A DNA stretch of 64,000 nucleotides from Nitratireductor sp. GISD-1A_MAKvit (lineage in GTDB: Bacteria > Pseudomonadota > Alphaproteobacteria > Rhizobiales > Rhizobiaceae): assembly GCF_040819555.1 (NCBI RefSeq), contig NZ_CP161920.1:3347001-3411000 (forward strand), written 5' to 3'. The position numbers were made by a program, and so were the translations under genes. Within the stretch, counting starts at the first letter, position 1. Each line of letters starts with the position of its first letter. Below are positions 25,885 through 35,945 of the stretch, piece by piece. The notes below the pieces were generated by a model. That model was given only the letters and a program-made list of their open reading frames with translations. It searched no databases and had not been told where the DNA came from.

Positions 25885-27735
25885 ATGCCCTCGTCGGCAG
25901 TGAAAAAGAGTGTTGGGGCACTGATCGCAACCGCATTTATTGCGGTTCTGGTGGTGTTGTGCCTGCCTGTTCTGGCGTCCACGCAGATTGTCCGCGACAG
26001 CGTTGCCCAGCAGGTGAGCGCGTGGAGCGGCTATCGTGTTCGGCTCGATGATGCCCCCGAAATTCGCGTCTGGCCGTCCTTCAAGGCCATCCTGAACGAC
26101 GTTGTCCTTTCGGACTGGAGTGATGAGAATGGCTCGCCCGTGATGGAGGCGGAGCGGGTGGAGATCGACCTATCGGCTCTCGCCGCTCTGCGTGGCAATG
26201 TTGTTTTCACGAAGATCCGACTGGTGCGTCCCGCCGTGCGTCTGGACAAGGAAGGCGGCGTGATGCGGCTGCGCTCGCTGCCGAACTGGGGCAGGCTTGC
26301 CCAGTCTGTGGAAGTTGCGCGGGAGCTGCTTTCCGCAGATCCGGCGGCTCCGGACAAGTCCTTGCTGCCAAGCGACAGTTTCGCTGTGGTGGAAATCGAG
26401 GACGGCCGCCTTGTGGAAAGCGACGCCACCAAACGGCCGCCGCTTTTAAGCAGCGTTTCGGGCACGTTCAACTGGCCCGCTCTCAACCGTGCCGCCACGC
26501 TTTCGGCGTCTGGCATATGGCACGGTGAAAGCATCACCATCGATGCTTCCACGGAAGAACCTCTCTTTCTTCTGGCGGGCGGAAAATCTGCTCTCTCCGT
26601 ATCGCTCGAGAGTTCTCCCCTTACGCTTTCCTTCAAGGGCGAAGCGGATCTGATGGACAAGGTTTATGTGAATGGCCGGCTGGAGAGCTCCGCTCCTTCG
26701 CTTCAGCGCATGCTCGAATGGACAACGCTGGAAGACTGGCCTGGCAGCACGATCAAACCCGCTCGGCTAAGCAGTCTGGTTTCCGGCGACACCGAGCGGG
26801 TGAAATTTGAAGACGCACAGTTCAGTCTCGGTGAAAGCAATGCAACAGGTGTCTTTGCAATTGCCGCAACTGCCCCACACCCCACCGTTTCGGGCACGCT
26901 CGCTTTCAACGCTCTCGATCTGGGTGCCCTGCTGACCTCGCTCGCTCCCGATACCGATGTCCCGACACAGTCCAGCCCGGCCCACTGGGCGAGAAAACTC
27001 AACTTTGATCTCCGCCTGTCGTCATCCCAGGCAACGGCCGGTTCCATCTCGATGGAAAATGTCGCCGCCACCGCCCAGGTTCGCGACGGGCTTGTCAGTC
27101 TGGACATTTCCGACGCAGCGGCGTTTGGAGGCACGCTTCAGTTTGGCGTTCGACTAGACAACATGCAGGGGCGCGACCATGCGGAGTTGCGCATCGCGGC
27201 AGAAAACGTCGACGGCGGACAGATGGGAGAGAAGCTGCATTTCACGGCTTTCATGCCCAGTGCCAAAGGCTCCTTCACCGTTTTCCTCAAGGGACACGGG
27301 GAAACGCTCAATGAAATACTGGAAACATCGGACGGCTCCATTTCTGCCAGCTTCGGTGCGGGTCAGATTGCCGGATTGAACCTGGAGACATTCCGCGAAC
27401 ACAATGACAAGGGAAGTTTTTTCCCCCTTCAGAAGATTTCCGATGGCGCGTTGCAGATAGAAGGGGCCGAGCTCAAGGCCACACTGGCAGGTGGCATTGC
27501 CTGGATCGATACCGCGGTTGCGCACCTGAACACCGGAGAAAAGATCACCCTCGGGGGCCTCGTTCCCTTCGCTGGCCGAGGCATAGCACTGTCGGGCAGC
27601 ATCATTCCTCCCGAAGCTGCTGTGGAAAAGGACGCGGATGCCGGAGAGACAGATCTGCCAGATGCACCACGGGAGACCTTTTTCGTCGGCGGTTCGTGGA
27701 ACGCTCCCTTCATAGCCCCGTTTCTGATCGAATAA
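25885..27735 (+). CDS. AsmA family protein
   Basis: A 616-residue protein with one N-terminal membrane helix (about 10-32) and a long beta-rich periplasmic part. The N-terminal AsmA motif shows as VSAWSGYRVRLDDAPEIRVW followed by FKAILNDVVLSD, then repeated DGRL-type strands. The C-terminal AsmA-like block contains GSFTVFLKGHGETLNEILET and DGSISASFGAGQIAGLNLE. AsmA-type proteins bridge the periplasm and influence outer-membrane lipid supply. The gene is alone, divergent from the synthetase and convergent with potI. Confidence 0.85.
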   Translation: MPSSAVKKSVGALIATAFIAVLVVLCLPVLASTQIVRDSVAQQVSAWSGYRVRLDDAPEIRVWPSFKAILNDVVLSDWSDENGSPVMEAERVEIDLSALAALRGNVVFTKIRLVRPAVRLDKEGGVMRLRSLPNWGRLAQSVEVARELLSADPAAPDKSLLPSDSFAVVEIEDGRLVESDATKRPPLLSSVSGTFNWPALNRAATLSASGIWHGESITIDASTEEPLFLLAGGKSALSVSLESSPLTLSFKGEADLMDKVYVNGRLESSAPSLQRMLEWTTLEDWPGSTIKPARLSSLVSGDTERVKFEDAQFSLGESNATGVFAIAATAPHPTVSGTLAFNALDLGALLTSLAPDTDVPTQSSPAHWARKLNFDLRLSSSQATAGSISMENVAATAQVRDGLVSLDISDAAAFGGTLQFGVRLDNMQGRDHAELRIAAENVDGGQMGEKLHFTAFMPSAKGSFTVFLKGHGETLNEILETSDGSISASFGAGQIAGLNLETFREHNDKGSFFPLQKISDGALQIEGAELKATLAGGIAWIDTAVAHLNTGEKITLGGLVPFAGRGIALSGSIIPPEAAVEKDADAGETDLPDAPRETFFVGGSWNAPFIAPFLIE

Positions 27736-27770
27736 GGCAATTTTCTCGCATTTCCAGCCTGGACGGGTCT

Positions 27771-28595
27771 CTAGACAGTGACGTGGCTGGCGGATTGTCC
27801 GTTGCGGCCCCGCTGAACCGCCTGTCGCTTGGTCACGATGGACGCAACGATGACACCAAGCGCGACAATTCCGATCAGAATCGTGCAGACCGCGTTGATC
27901 TCGGGCGTAACCCCCAGACGCACCTGACTGTAGATTTTCATGGGCAGCGTTGTGGCACCGGGGCCGGAGGTGAAGCTGGCAATCACAAGATCATCGAGCG
28001 AGAGGGTGAAGGCAAGCATCCAGCCCGAAATCACCGCCGGCAGGATCACCGGAAGCGTGACCTGAAAGAACGCCCGCGTGGGCGTCGCACCGAGATCGAG
28101 GGCCGCTTCCTCAAGTGACTGATCGAAGCTCATCAGACGCGACTGGACCACCACCGCCACGAAACACATGGAAAAAGTGATGTGTGCGATCGTGACCGTG
28201 AGGAAGCCGCGGTCAAAATTGATTGCCACGAAGAGGAGCAGGAGCGACAGGCCGGTAATGACTTCCGGCATGACGAGGGGCGCAAACACCATGCCGGAAA
28301 ACAGAAGCCGCCCGCGAAACCGCGTGTAGCGTGTCAGGGCAATGGCCGCCATCGTGCCGAGCACGGTTGCAACGGTGGCCGACAGGAAGGCGACCCGCGC
28401 CGTCACCCAGGCCGCATCCATCAGGCCACGATTGGAGAAAAGCTCCACATACCACTTCGTCGAGAAGCCCGCCCACACCGTGACGAGACGCGACTCGTTG
28501 AAGGAATAGATCACCAGGAGAAGGATCGGCAGGTACAGAAAGGCAAAGCCCAGCACGAGCGACACGATGTTGAAACGCCCCCAGCTTCCAGCCAT
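27771..28595 (-). CDS. potI: Putrescine ABC transporter permease PotI
   Basis: A 274-residue inner-membrane permease of six helices with one BinProt_TMD domain. The EAA loop reads LEEAALDLGATPTRAFFQVT. The sequence WAGFSTKWYVELFSNRGLMD is typical of PotC/PotI. It pairs with PotH to form the channel. Last gene of the minus-strand run puuA-potF-potG-potH-potI, two bases after potH. Confidence 0.93.
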   Translation of the reverse strand: MAGSWGRFNIVSLVLGFAFLYLPILLLVIYSFNESRLVTVWAGFSTKWYVELFSNRGLMDAAWVTARVAFLSATVATVLGTMAAIALTRYTRFRGRLLFSGMVFAPLVMPEVITGLSLLLLFVAINFDRGFLTVTIAHITFSMCFVAVVVQSRLMSFDQSLEEAALDLGATPTRAFFQVTLPVILPAVISGWMLAFTLSLDDLVIASFTSGPGATTLPMKIYSQVRLGVTPEINAVCTILIGIVALGVIVASIVTKRQAVQRGRNGQSASHVTV

Positions 28596-28597
28596 GG

Positions 28598-29509
28598 CTA
28601 ATTCCCCGCCTCGCGTGAGCGCGCCTGCGAGCGCTGGAAAAGCATGATCGGCACAATCAGGATCAAAAGCAGCACCACCGCGACGGCGGAGGACACCGGC
28701 CAGTCCCGGTTGTTGAAGAACTCGGTCCAGAGCGTCTTGCCGATCATCAGCGTGCGCGAGCCGCCGAGCAGATCCGGAATGACGAACTCGCCAACCGCCG
28801 GAATGAACACCAGCATGCAGCCAGCCACCACGCCCGGCAGCGACATGGGAAAGGTTACCTTCCAGAACGCGGCCGTGGGCGGGCAGCCAAGGTCGCGCGC
28901 GGCCTCGATCAACGAGCCATCCATCTTCTCCAGCGTCGAATAGAGCGGAAGCACCATGAATGGCAGATAGGAATAGACGATGCCAATATAGATGGCGGTC
29001 GTGGTGTTCAGGATGACGAGCGGTTCATCGATCAGGCCAAGGAACATCAGGAACTGATTGAGCAGCCCTTCCGGTTTCAGGATACCGATCCACGCATAAA
29101 CGCGGATCAGGAAGCTCGTCCAGAACGGCAGAATGACAAGCATCAGGAGCGTCGGCCGGATTGATGCTGGCGCGCGCGCCATCCCATAGGCGATGGGATA
29201 GCCAACGGCCAGTGTGATGAGTGTCGAGACACCGGCGATCCAGATGCTGGAGAGATAGGCGTTGATGTAGAGCGGATCGTCCAGAAGCCACAGATAGTTG
29301 CTGAACGAGAGGGCCCCAATCTTCTCGAAAAGCGCGTATAATCCGGCGGCCAGGTCGAAAACCGGACGATAGGGCGGCATGGCCAGCGCCAGTTCCGAAA
29401 GCGAGATCTTGAAGACGATCAGGAACGGCGCAAGGAAAAAGACGAGCAGCCATAAATACGGTACGGCGATGACGAAGCGTGCCGCAAGGAAAGAGAATAA
29501 TCGCGCCAT
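28598..29509 (-). CDS. potH: Putrescine ABC transporter permease PotH
   Basis: A 303-residue six-helix permease. The N-terminal PotB/PotH-like loop YLWLLDDPLYINAYLSSIWI and the EAA loop LIEAARDLGCPPTAAFWKVT are clear. It starts 6 bases after potG and ends 2 bases before potI, so the three are surely co-translated. It pairs with PotI. Confidence 0.93.
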   Translation of the reverse strand: MARLFSFLAARFVIAVPYLWLLVFFLAPFLIVFKISLSELALAMPPYRPVFDLAAGLYALFEKIGALSFSNYLWLLDDPLYINAYLSSIWIAGVSTLITLAVGYPIAYGMARAPASIRPTLLMLVILPFWTSFLIRVYAWIGILKPEGLLNQFLMFLGLIDEPLVILNTTTAIYIGIVYSYLPFMVLPLYSTLEKMDGSLIEAARDLGCPPTAAFWKVTFPMSLPGVVAGCMLVFIPAVGEFVIPDLLGGSRTLMIGKTLWTEFFNNRDWPVSSAVAVVLLLILIVPIMLFQRSQARSREAGN

Positions 29510-29515
29510 CGCCGG

Positions 29516-30655
29516 TTACCGCGTCAGCACGACGCCGGCGTCTGCCGGGAAAGAGATCCAGGCACGGTCATGCCATGTGAGCACATCGTCCACCGCGCGA
29601 CGCCGGTTGATGCTGCTTGCCTTCACGATGCGACCGTCATCGAGCTTTACATGGTGAATGGTCATATCGCCCAGATAGGCGATGTCCCAGACCTCGCCCT
29701 CGACCGCGTTGACCGCGCCTTCCGGCCGGCTACGGGAAATGTCGATCTTCTCCGGGCGGACGGCGAACCACACATTCGCACCTTTTTCGGCACCTGCGCC
29801 ATTGATCACCGAAAGTTCGAACCCGGTTGCATCGACTATGCGCGCGCCCTCCCTGTCGGATGCCGTAACCGTTCCCTCGAACATGTTGATGGAGCCGACG
29901 AAATCGGCAACGAAACGCGAGTTCGGCGCCTCGTAGATCTCCGCCGGTGTTGCCACCTGAATGACATTGCCCCTGTCCATCACCGCAATGCGGTCGGCCA
30001 TGGTCATGGCCTCTTCCTGATCGTGTGTAACGACCATGAAGGTGAGGCCCAGATCGTATTGCAGGTCGATCAGTTCGAACTGGGTCTCTTCGCGCAGCTT
30101 CTTGTCGAGTGCACCCAGCGGCTCGTCCAGCAACAGAAGCTTCGGCCGCTTGGCGAGCGAGCGGGCGAGCGCCACACGCTGACGCTGGCCGCCCGACAGC
30201 TGATGCGGCTTGCGCCTGGCAAAGGGTTCGAGCTTCACCAGCTTCAGCATGGCAGCCACCCGGTCGGCGATCTCGTCGGCCGGCATGCGATCCTGCTTCA
30301 GGCCGAAGGCGATGTTCTTTTCAACCGACATGTGTGGGAAGAGCGCATAGGACTGGAACATCATGTTGACCGGCCGCCTGTGCGGGGGGATGCCGGAAAG
30401 ATCCTGCCCGTCGAGGAAAATGCGCCCGGAGGTGGGCTGCTCGAAACCCGCCAGCATGCGCAAAAGCGTGGTCTTTCCGCAGCCCGAAGCGCCAAGGAGC
30501 GCGAAGAACTCGCGCTCATAAATGTTTAGGGACAGGTCATCGACCGCCGTGAAGTCACCGAACGTCTTGGTGACATTCTCAAACGAGATATACGGCTTCG
30601 CCTGGGGATCGGCCCAGGGCGCAAAGCTGCGACGTGTGCTGCCGAGCGACTTCAT
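29516..30655 (-). CDS. potG: Putrescine ABC transporter ATP-binding protein PotG
   Basis: A 379-residue ATPase with Walker A GASGCGKTTL near residue 55, signature LSGGQRQRVALARSL, Walker B LLLLDEPLGALDKK and the switch histidine in VTHDQEEAMTMADRI. A TOBE domain takes up the last 100 residues. Length and TOBE domain are those of PotA/PotG. It energises PotH-PotI. It lies 31 bases after potF. Confidence 0.94.
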   Translation of the reverse strand: MKSLGSTRRSFAPWADPQAKPYISFENVTKTFGDFTAVDDLSLNIYEREFFALLGASGCGKTTLLRMLAGFEQPTSGRIFLDGQDLSGIPPHRRPVNMMFQSYALFPHMSVEKNIAFGLKQDRMPADEIADRVAAMLKLVKLEPFARRKPHQLSGGQRQRVALARSLAKRPKLLLLDEPLGALDKKLREETQFELIDLQYDLGLTFMVVTHDQEEAMTMADRIAVMDRGNVIQVATPAEIYEAPNSRFVADFVGSINMFEGTVTASDREGARIVDATGFELSVINGAGAEKGANVWFAVRPEKIDISRSRPEGAVNAVEGEVWDIAYLGDMTIHHVKLDDGRIVKASSINRRRAVDDVLTWHDRAWISFPADAGVVLTR

Positions 30656-30686
30656 CGGCGTCCCCTGTCCCCTGCCCTGAAACGGC

Positions 30687-31784
30687 CTACTGGCCCGTCA
30701 CCACCTTGGTCCACATGCGCGTCACCTGGCGCTGCGTGCGCATGTCGTAGGGAAGCGGGGCCTGCAGCTTGTCCATGGTCGCCTCGTCGGGATAGACTGC
30801 CGGGTCACCGACCACCTCTTCGTCCATCTCCGCCTGCGCCGCCTTGTTGCCATTGGCGTACACGACATAGTTCGACGCCTTGGCGATCACATCCGGACGC
30901 ATGATGTAATTGAGGAATTCGTGTGCCTCATCAACATTCTTTGCGTCAGCCGGGATTGCCATCTGGTCAAACCAGAGAAGAGCGCCTTCCTTGGGGATCG
31001 CATAGCCGACGGTTACGCCCTGATCGGCTTCCGCCGCACGGTCGCGCGCCTGAAAAACATCGCCCGAATAGCCAAGCGCCAGGCAGATGTCGCCATTGGC
31101 CAGGCCATTGATGTATTCGGAAGAATGGAACTTGCGCACGTAAGGACGCACGGAAAGAAGCAGTTCTTCCGCCTTGGCAAGATCATCCGAAGACGGCGAA
31201 TTGGGATCGAGACCCAGATAGATGAGTGCTGAACGCACCACCTCACTGGCCGAATCCAGCATGTAGATGCCGCAATCCTTGAACTTCGCTGCCAGTTCCG
31301 GCGTGAACATCACGTCCCAGGTATCGATTTTCGGGGTGCCGAGAATCTCTTCGGCCTTGCCGACATTGTAGCCGACACCGGTCGTGCCCCACATGTAATT
31401 GATGGAGTATTCATTGCCCGGATCATAGACAGCGACGCGGTCGTTGATCATGTCCCACATGTTGGAGATGTTGGGCAGCTTGTCCTTGTCGAGCTTCTGG
31501 AACACGTCCGCACTGATCTGCCGGCCAAGAAACTCGCCTGAGGGCACCACCACATCATAGCCCGAACCGCCCGCCAGCAGCTTGGTCTCGAGAAGTTCGT
31601 TGGAATCGTAGACGTCATAGACAACCTTGATGCCTGTTTCCTCGGTGAAGTCCGCCAGGATCGACTCGTCGATATAGTCCGACCAGTTGTAGACATTGAC
31701 GACGCGATCCTGAGCATTTGCCGCCGTCGAAACCGAAAGCGCGGCAAGCGAAACACAGGAAGCAAGTAGGGTTTTACGCAGCAT
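30687..31784 (-). CDS. potF: Putrescine-binding periplasmic protein PotF
   Basis: A 365-residue protein with a signal peptide cleaved after about residue 24 (VSTAANA before QDRVVNVYNW). The mature start NVYNWSDYIDESILADFTEE is the classic PotD/PotF opening, and WGTTGVGYNVGKAEEIL follows. The ATG at 31784 is chosen because GGGGAGA lies 7 bases before it; an earlier in-frame start at 31823 would put 13 residues ahead of the signal peptide. The family binds putrescine or spermidine, and the neighbouring puuA genes favour putrescine. Confidence 0.92.
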   Translation of the reverse strand: MLRKTLLASCVSLAALSVSTAANAQDRVVNVYNWSDYIDESILADFTEETGIKVVYDVYDSNELLETKLLAGGSGYDVVVPSGEFLGRQISADVFQKLDKDKLPNISNMWDMINDRVAVYDPGNEYSINYMWGTTGVGYNVGKAEEILGTPKIDTWDVMFTPELAAKFKDCGIYMLDSASEVVRSALIYLGLDPNSPSSDDLAKAEELLLSVRPYVRKFHSSEYINGLANGDICLALGYSGDVFQARDRAAEADQGVTVGYAIPKEGALLWFDQMAIPADAKNVDEAHEFLNYIMRPDVIAKASNYVVYANGNKAAQAEMDEEVVGDPAVYPDEATMDKLQAPLPYDMRTQRQVTRMWTKVVTGQ

Positions 31785-31903
31785 GAAAATTCTCCCCAGG
31801 GGACTGATTTTGCCGACAGGCAAATCGCCGGCGGCACCCGCATGTTTTCATCAACCCTATTGTCGTTTCAGGGATGCGACAAGCGGCAAATTTCTGTTTG
31901 GGC

Positions 31904-33370
31904 TCAAAGATAAGTGGTGCGCTCCAGCGGCGTGATCTCGCTCCAGAAGGCGATGATTTCCGCGCGTTTCAGATCGCGATAGACCTTCGCGAGGAGCGGG
32001 CCGAGCGCCCGGTAGATGAAGCGGCTCCTTGAAGCAAGCTGAAGCGCATCATCCATGTCATCCGGCAGCTCTCTCCCGATATCCGCTCGTTCGTCATAGG
32101 CACTGCCTTCCACCGGCGGTGGAGGCTGCGCGCCCGCTTCCATCCCCTCGATCATCCCCTGGATGATTGCCGCCATCACGAGATACGGATTGGCATCCGC
32201 GCCGGAAATTCTGTGCTCGACGCGCCGGTTTTCCTCGGTCGAAACCGGAATCCGCAGCGCCACCGATCGGTTGTTTTCCGCCCAGACCGCATGGGTGGGC
32301 GCATAGGAGCCCGGTGTGATGCGACGGAAACCGTTCCAGGTGTTGATGTAGAGGATGAGCGATTCGGGCATGGTGTCGATGAGACCGGCCACCGCCGACA
32401 GCAAACGTTCACGGCCCGTCTCGCCGGCAAACACGTTTTGCCCCTCTGCATCAAGCATGGATGTATGCACATGCATGCCGTTGCCTGCATGGTCGATGAA
32501 GGGTTTGGCCATAAAGGTGGCAGTGAGCCCGTGCTCGCGCGCGCAGCCCATCACGATGCGACGCAGAAGGATGACATCATCCGCCGCCCGCAAGGGATCT
32601 GCCCGGTGTTTCAGATTGACCTCGAACTGGCCTGGAGCTGCCTCCTTGATGATCGTGTCGATTGGCAGGTTCTGTGCGTCCGCCGCGTCGCGGATCATGT
32701 CGAAGAGTGCCGCGTTTTCCGCCAGGTCGTCGAGCCCGTACATGCGCAGCCGGTCCGGCCCCTCGCCCGCGCCAAGTGGCGTTGGCATGCCGGCGGGATC
32801 CTGCTTTTCAGGATCGAGCAGATAGAACTCCAGCTCAAACGCGGCGACCGGAAAGAACCCTTTCGCATTTGCTTCCGCCACCTTGTGCTTCAGCACCTGG
32901 CGCGAATCCGCCATGAACGGCTCGCCCTCCGGCGTGAAGGTCTGGAGCAGAACCTGCGCGGTCTTGCGCCGGGCCCACGGGACGATCGCAAGTGAGCCGC
33001 GCGTTGCCCGGCAATAGCCGTCCTTGTCGCCGGTTTCGATGTGAAGTCCCGTTTCTTCCACCTCGCGCCCCCATACATCGAGGCCGTGCAGCGACATGGG
33101 AAAGTTCACGCCTTCCTGAAACGCCTTTTTGAGGCTGTCGCCCGGTGCCCATTTGCCGCGGATGATGCCGTTGGGATCGACGATGAGAAACTCGACCGCC
33201 TCCAGATCCGGATGCTGCTCGACAAAGGCGCGGTATTCGGCCTCGTGATCGGGCGAGATGAAGCGACCGCAATCGGGCTCGGCTTTTGCTGAAATTTCCG
33301 TGGCGGATGCTGGCGATACACTGGAACTGGGGTTAACGTCGGGGTCGATATTCGTTTCGGGGCGGTTCAA
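31904..33370 (-). CDS. puuA: Gamma-glutamylputrescine synthetase-type glutamine synthetase (first copy)
   Basis: A 488-residue protein of the glutamine synthetase superfamily, shorter in motif content than GlnA and closest to PuuA/GlnA3-like enzymes. The N-terminal beta-grasp part holds VEFLIVDPNGIIRGKWAPGD; the catalytic barrel holds AAFELEFYLLDPE, PGQFEVNLKHRADPL and GNGMHVHTSMLDAEG. It would ligate glutamate to putrescine, starting the Puu route. The start is a TTG at 33370 since no in-frame ATG is near. It lies 119 bases upstream of potF and probably heads that operon. Confidence 0.85.
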   Translation of the reverse strand: MNRPETNIDPDVNPSSSVSPASATEISAKAEPDCGRFISPDHEAEYRAFVEQHPDLEAVEFLIVDPNGIIRGKWAPGDSLKKAFQEGVNFPMSLHGLDVWGREVEETGLHIETGDKDGYCRATRGSLAIVPWARRKTAQVLLQTFTPEGEPFMADSRQVLKHKVAEANAKGFFPVAAFELEFYLLDPEKQDPAGMPTPLGAGEGPDRLRMYGLDDLAENAALFDMIRDAADAQNLPIDTIIKEAAPGQFEVNLKHRADPLRAADDVILLRRIVMGCAREHGLTATFMAKPFIDHAGNGMHVHTSMLDAEGQNVFAGETGRERLLSAVAGLIDTMPESLILYINTWNGFRRITPGSYAPTHAVWAENNRSVALRIPVSTEENRRVEHRISGADANPYLVMAAIIQGMIEGMEAGAQPPPPVEGSAYDERADIGRELPDDMDDALQLASRSRFIYRALGPLLAKVYRDLKRAEIIAFWSEITPLERTTYL

Positions 33371-33458
33371 GATTGACCTGCATGATGGTTTCGGATGACA
33401 AAGCCTGCGCCGGATTTTCGAGGCTTGTCAATGCCGGCAGTGGGGCCAGGAGTTTGCG

Positions 33459-34436
33459 ATGAGAGCGGCATGGTATGAGCGCAACGGCACGGCGCAGGAC
33501 GTGCTCGAAGTGGGCGAGCTTCCCACGCCCACACCCGGCCCGGGCGAAGTGCGCGTGCGCCTTGCCGTCTCCGGCGTGAACCCTTCGGACGTGAAGGCCC
33601 GGGCAGGCCGTCCGCTCAATGCCGATCGTGTCATTCCGCACAGCGACGGGGCCGGCGAGATCGACGCCGTGGGCCCCGGAGTTGACCATGGCCGCGTCGG
33701 CCAGCGTGTCTGGGTCTGGAACGGCCAGTGGCGTCGCGCTTTCGGCACCGCTGCCGAGACAATCGTGTTGCCCGAGGCGCAGGCTGTTGCACTGCCGGCC
33801 AATATAGACTTCGCAGCCGGCGCCTGCCTCGGCATCCCTGCGATGACGGCCGTACACGCCGTCAACCTGTTCGGCGACGTGACCGGCAAGACCCTTCTCG
33901 TGACAGGAGCCGGCTCGTCGGTCGGACATTATGCAACCCAGGTCGCCAAAGCGCGTGGAGCCCGGGTTATTGCCACTGCATCGCCGGCCCGCTCTGCGCC
34001 CGCGCGCGCGGCAGGCGCGGATTTCGTGGTTGATTACAAGGCCAAGGATGTCGCCGCAAAGGTGAAAGAACTCACTGCCGGCAAGGGCGTGGACGGAATG
34101 ATCGACATGGATCTCTATTCCAGCACGACCCTGATCTCCAACGGAGCACTGGCCCCTCACGGAAAGATCGTCTGCTACGGCTCAAGCAGGCAGGGCGACG
34201 TGCCGGTCTCGTTCCCCACACTCTTATGGAACAGTCTCACCTTACAGGTTTTTGTCGTCTACGAGTTACGAAGCCCGGAACGCCAAACCGCCATCTCCCA
34301 GCTCAATGCCATGCTGGAAAAGAACGCACTCAAACATTCCATCGGAAAACGCTTCGCCCTGCGTGACATCGTGAGCGCCCATCAAGCCGTGGAGCGCGGC
34401 GATGTTGTCGGCAATGTCGTGCTCGATATTGGCTGA
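33459..34436 (+). CDS. Quinone-oxidoreductase-like NADPH dehydrogenase
   Basis: A 325-residue protein of the medium-chain dehydrogenase/reductase superfamily, zinc-free branch. It opens MRAAWYERNGTAQDVLEVGE with the GroES-like domain to about 120, then a Rossmann domain with LLVTGAGSSVGHYATQVAKA for NADPH. The catalytic-zinc cysteines of alcohol dehydrogenases are absent. AGGAG lies 8 bases before the ATG. It stands between puuA and the XRE regulator, with no firm link to polyamines. Confidence 0.87.
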   Translation: MRAAWYERNGTAQDVLEVGELPTPTPGPGEVRVRLAVSGVNPSDVKARAGRPLNADRVIPHSDGAGEIDAVGPGVDHGRVGQRVWVWNGQWRRAFGTAAETIVLPEAQAVALPANIDFAAGACLGIPAMTAVHAVNLFGDVTGKTLLVTGAGSSVGHYATQVAKARGARVIATASPARSAPARAAGADFVVDYKAKDVAAKVKELTAGKGVDGMIDMDLYSSTTLISNGALAPHGKIVCYGSSRQGDVPVSFPTLLWNSLTLQVFVVYELRSPERQTAISQLNAMLEKNALKHSIGKRFALRDIVSAHQAVERGDVVGNVVLDIG

Positions 34437-34445
34437 TCGGGACTT

Positions 34446-35891
34446 CTACTGAAAATCGAAGGCGCTCAGCCCCGTCACCATTTCGTCGAGCCCGAGCGGC
34501 CTTGTCACCGGCGGCTCGGCACGAGCCAGACACCCGGCCCGTTCGCACAAACGGCAGGCCGGACCTACCGGAGTGAGGGCATGTGTCGGCGCAGCGCCCG
34601 CCTTGCCAGGCGCGCCGGGCAGCGCATCGCCATAGACCACGCTTTCACGAAACCCCAGATCGCATCCCAGCAGAAGTGCCGTGCGGCGCGGACGCTCGGC
34701 AAAGGCGCCCTGCGGCCCCTCCAGCGTGCGTGCGATCGTGAGAAACTCGGCGCCGTCAGGCATTTCCACCGCCTCCACCAGCACCTGCCCGGGCTGGGCA
34801 AAGGCGGCATGGACCGCAAGCTTGGGGCAACCGCCACCGAAACGGGCCTGCGGAAAGCCCACCGCCCCCGCCTTGCGGAAACGATTGCCTGCATGGTCGA
34901 CCTCGAGCATGAAAAATGGCACGCCCGACGCCCCCGGCCGGCCGAGCGTCGTCAGCCGGTTCGCCGCCTGCTCGAAGGACACGCCGAAGCGCGATTTCAG
35001 CACATCCACATCATAACGGGCGCGTTCCGCCGCCGAGAGGAAGGCCTGATAGGGCATCATCAGCGCATGAGCCGCATAACGTCCAAGCTCGAAGCGCGCC
35101 AGACGCCTTGCCTCATTGCTCGACAGCTTCAACGCCTCGATCTCCGCGGCAATCGCGACCGACATGCGCAGGAGGCAGGCTTCCATGGCGATTTCGCGCA
35201 GCTGATCGGCCGGCGAGAGGCGTTCGGAAATGAACAGCCGATGCGAATGCCGGTCGTAGCGCCGGCGCCAGTTCGGCATGGTCGCTACCGGGAGCAGACG
35301 CACCACGATGCCGTGCTCCTGCTTCAGCCAGCGTCGAACGGCACCGGACAGATCGTCGCCCGGTCCAATCAGCTTGTGGAAGCTTTCCGCCTCTTCTTCG
35401 AGAGAGGCGAAATGGTTTGCATGGCGCTCGAATGTCTCGCGAACCTCGTCGCTCGGCAGACGCGTTGCAGAAATGGCCGTAGTGCGCCCTTCCCGCGCAA
35501 GCAGCTCAGACAGGTCCGACATGCGATCCGTCTGCTCGCGATAGGCACGGTAGAGCTTGACGAGCGCGGCTGCAGCGTTGGGCGCGGCCTCGGAGACATC
35601 CACAAGCTCCTGCTCGCCCGGCAGTTCACCGGCCAGAAGCGGATCGGAAAACACCTCGCGCAGCGCGGCAAGTGAAAGCCCTGCCTCGCCCTGCAATTCA
35701 TCCGGATCGACCTTGTAGACGGATGCGAGCTTGAGGATGAGCGAAACGGTAAGCGGCCGCTGGTTGCGCTCGATCAGGTTCAGATAGGACGGCGAGATGC
35801 CAAGTCCCTCCGCCATGGCTGTCTGGGTGAGCCCCTTGGCGGTTCGAATGCGCCTGATGCGCGGCCCGGCGAATATCTTCTGGTTGGCCAT
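34446..35891 (-). CDS. XRE-family regulator with IrrE-like and C-terminal cysteine domains (RamB/ScfR type)
   Basis: A 481-residue protein. Residues 8-65 are a Cro/CI helix-turn-helix (IRRIRTAKGLTQTAMAEGLG, ISPSYLNLIERNQRPLT). The middle (about 160-320) matches the IrrE/ImmA-like domain of short-chain fatty acid regulators, and the C-terminus has the cysteine block CRLCERAGCLARAEPP. This layout is that of RamB, which controls acetate and glyoxylate genes in Corynebacterium, and of alphaproteobacterial ScfR-like proteins. It is divergent from aceA, with an array of TTACA elements between. Control of aceA and of itself is inferred. Confidence 0.88.
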   Translation of the reverse strand: MANQKIFAGPRIRRIRTAKGLTQTAMAEGLGISPSYLNLIERNQRPLTVSLILKLASVYKVDPDELQGEAGLSLAALREVFSDPLLAGELPGEQELVDVSEAAPNAAAALVKLYRAYREQTDRMSDLSELLAREGRTTAISATRLPSDEVRETFERHANHFASLEEEAESFHKLIGPGDDLSGAVRRWLKQEHGIVVRLLPVATMPNWRRRYDRHSHRLFISERLSPADQLREIAMEACLLRMSVAIAAEIEALKLSSNEARRLARFELGRYAAHALMMPYQAFLSAAERARYDVDVLKSRFGVSFEQAANRLTTLGRPGASGVPFFMLEVDHAGNRFRKAGAVGFPQARFGGGCPKLAVHAAFAQPGQVLVEAVEMPDGAEFLTIARTLEGPQGAFAERPRRTALLLGCDLGFRESVVYGDALPGAPGKAGAAPTHALTPVGPACRLCERAGCLARAEPPVTRPLGLDEMVTGLSAFDFQ

Positions 35892-35945
35892 GATCGATCC
35901 CCATTGTTCTCCGCGTCCCCGGCAACACGCGGCCGTTCCGGCGTA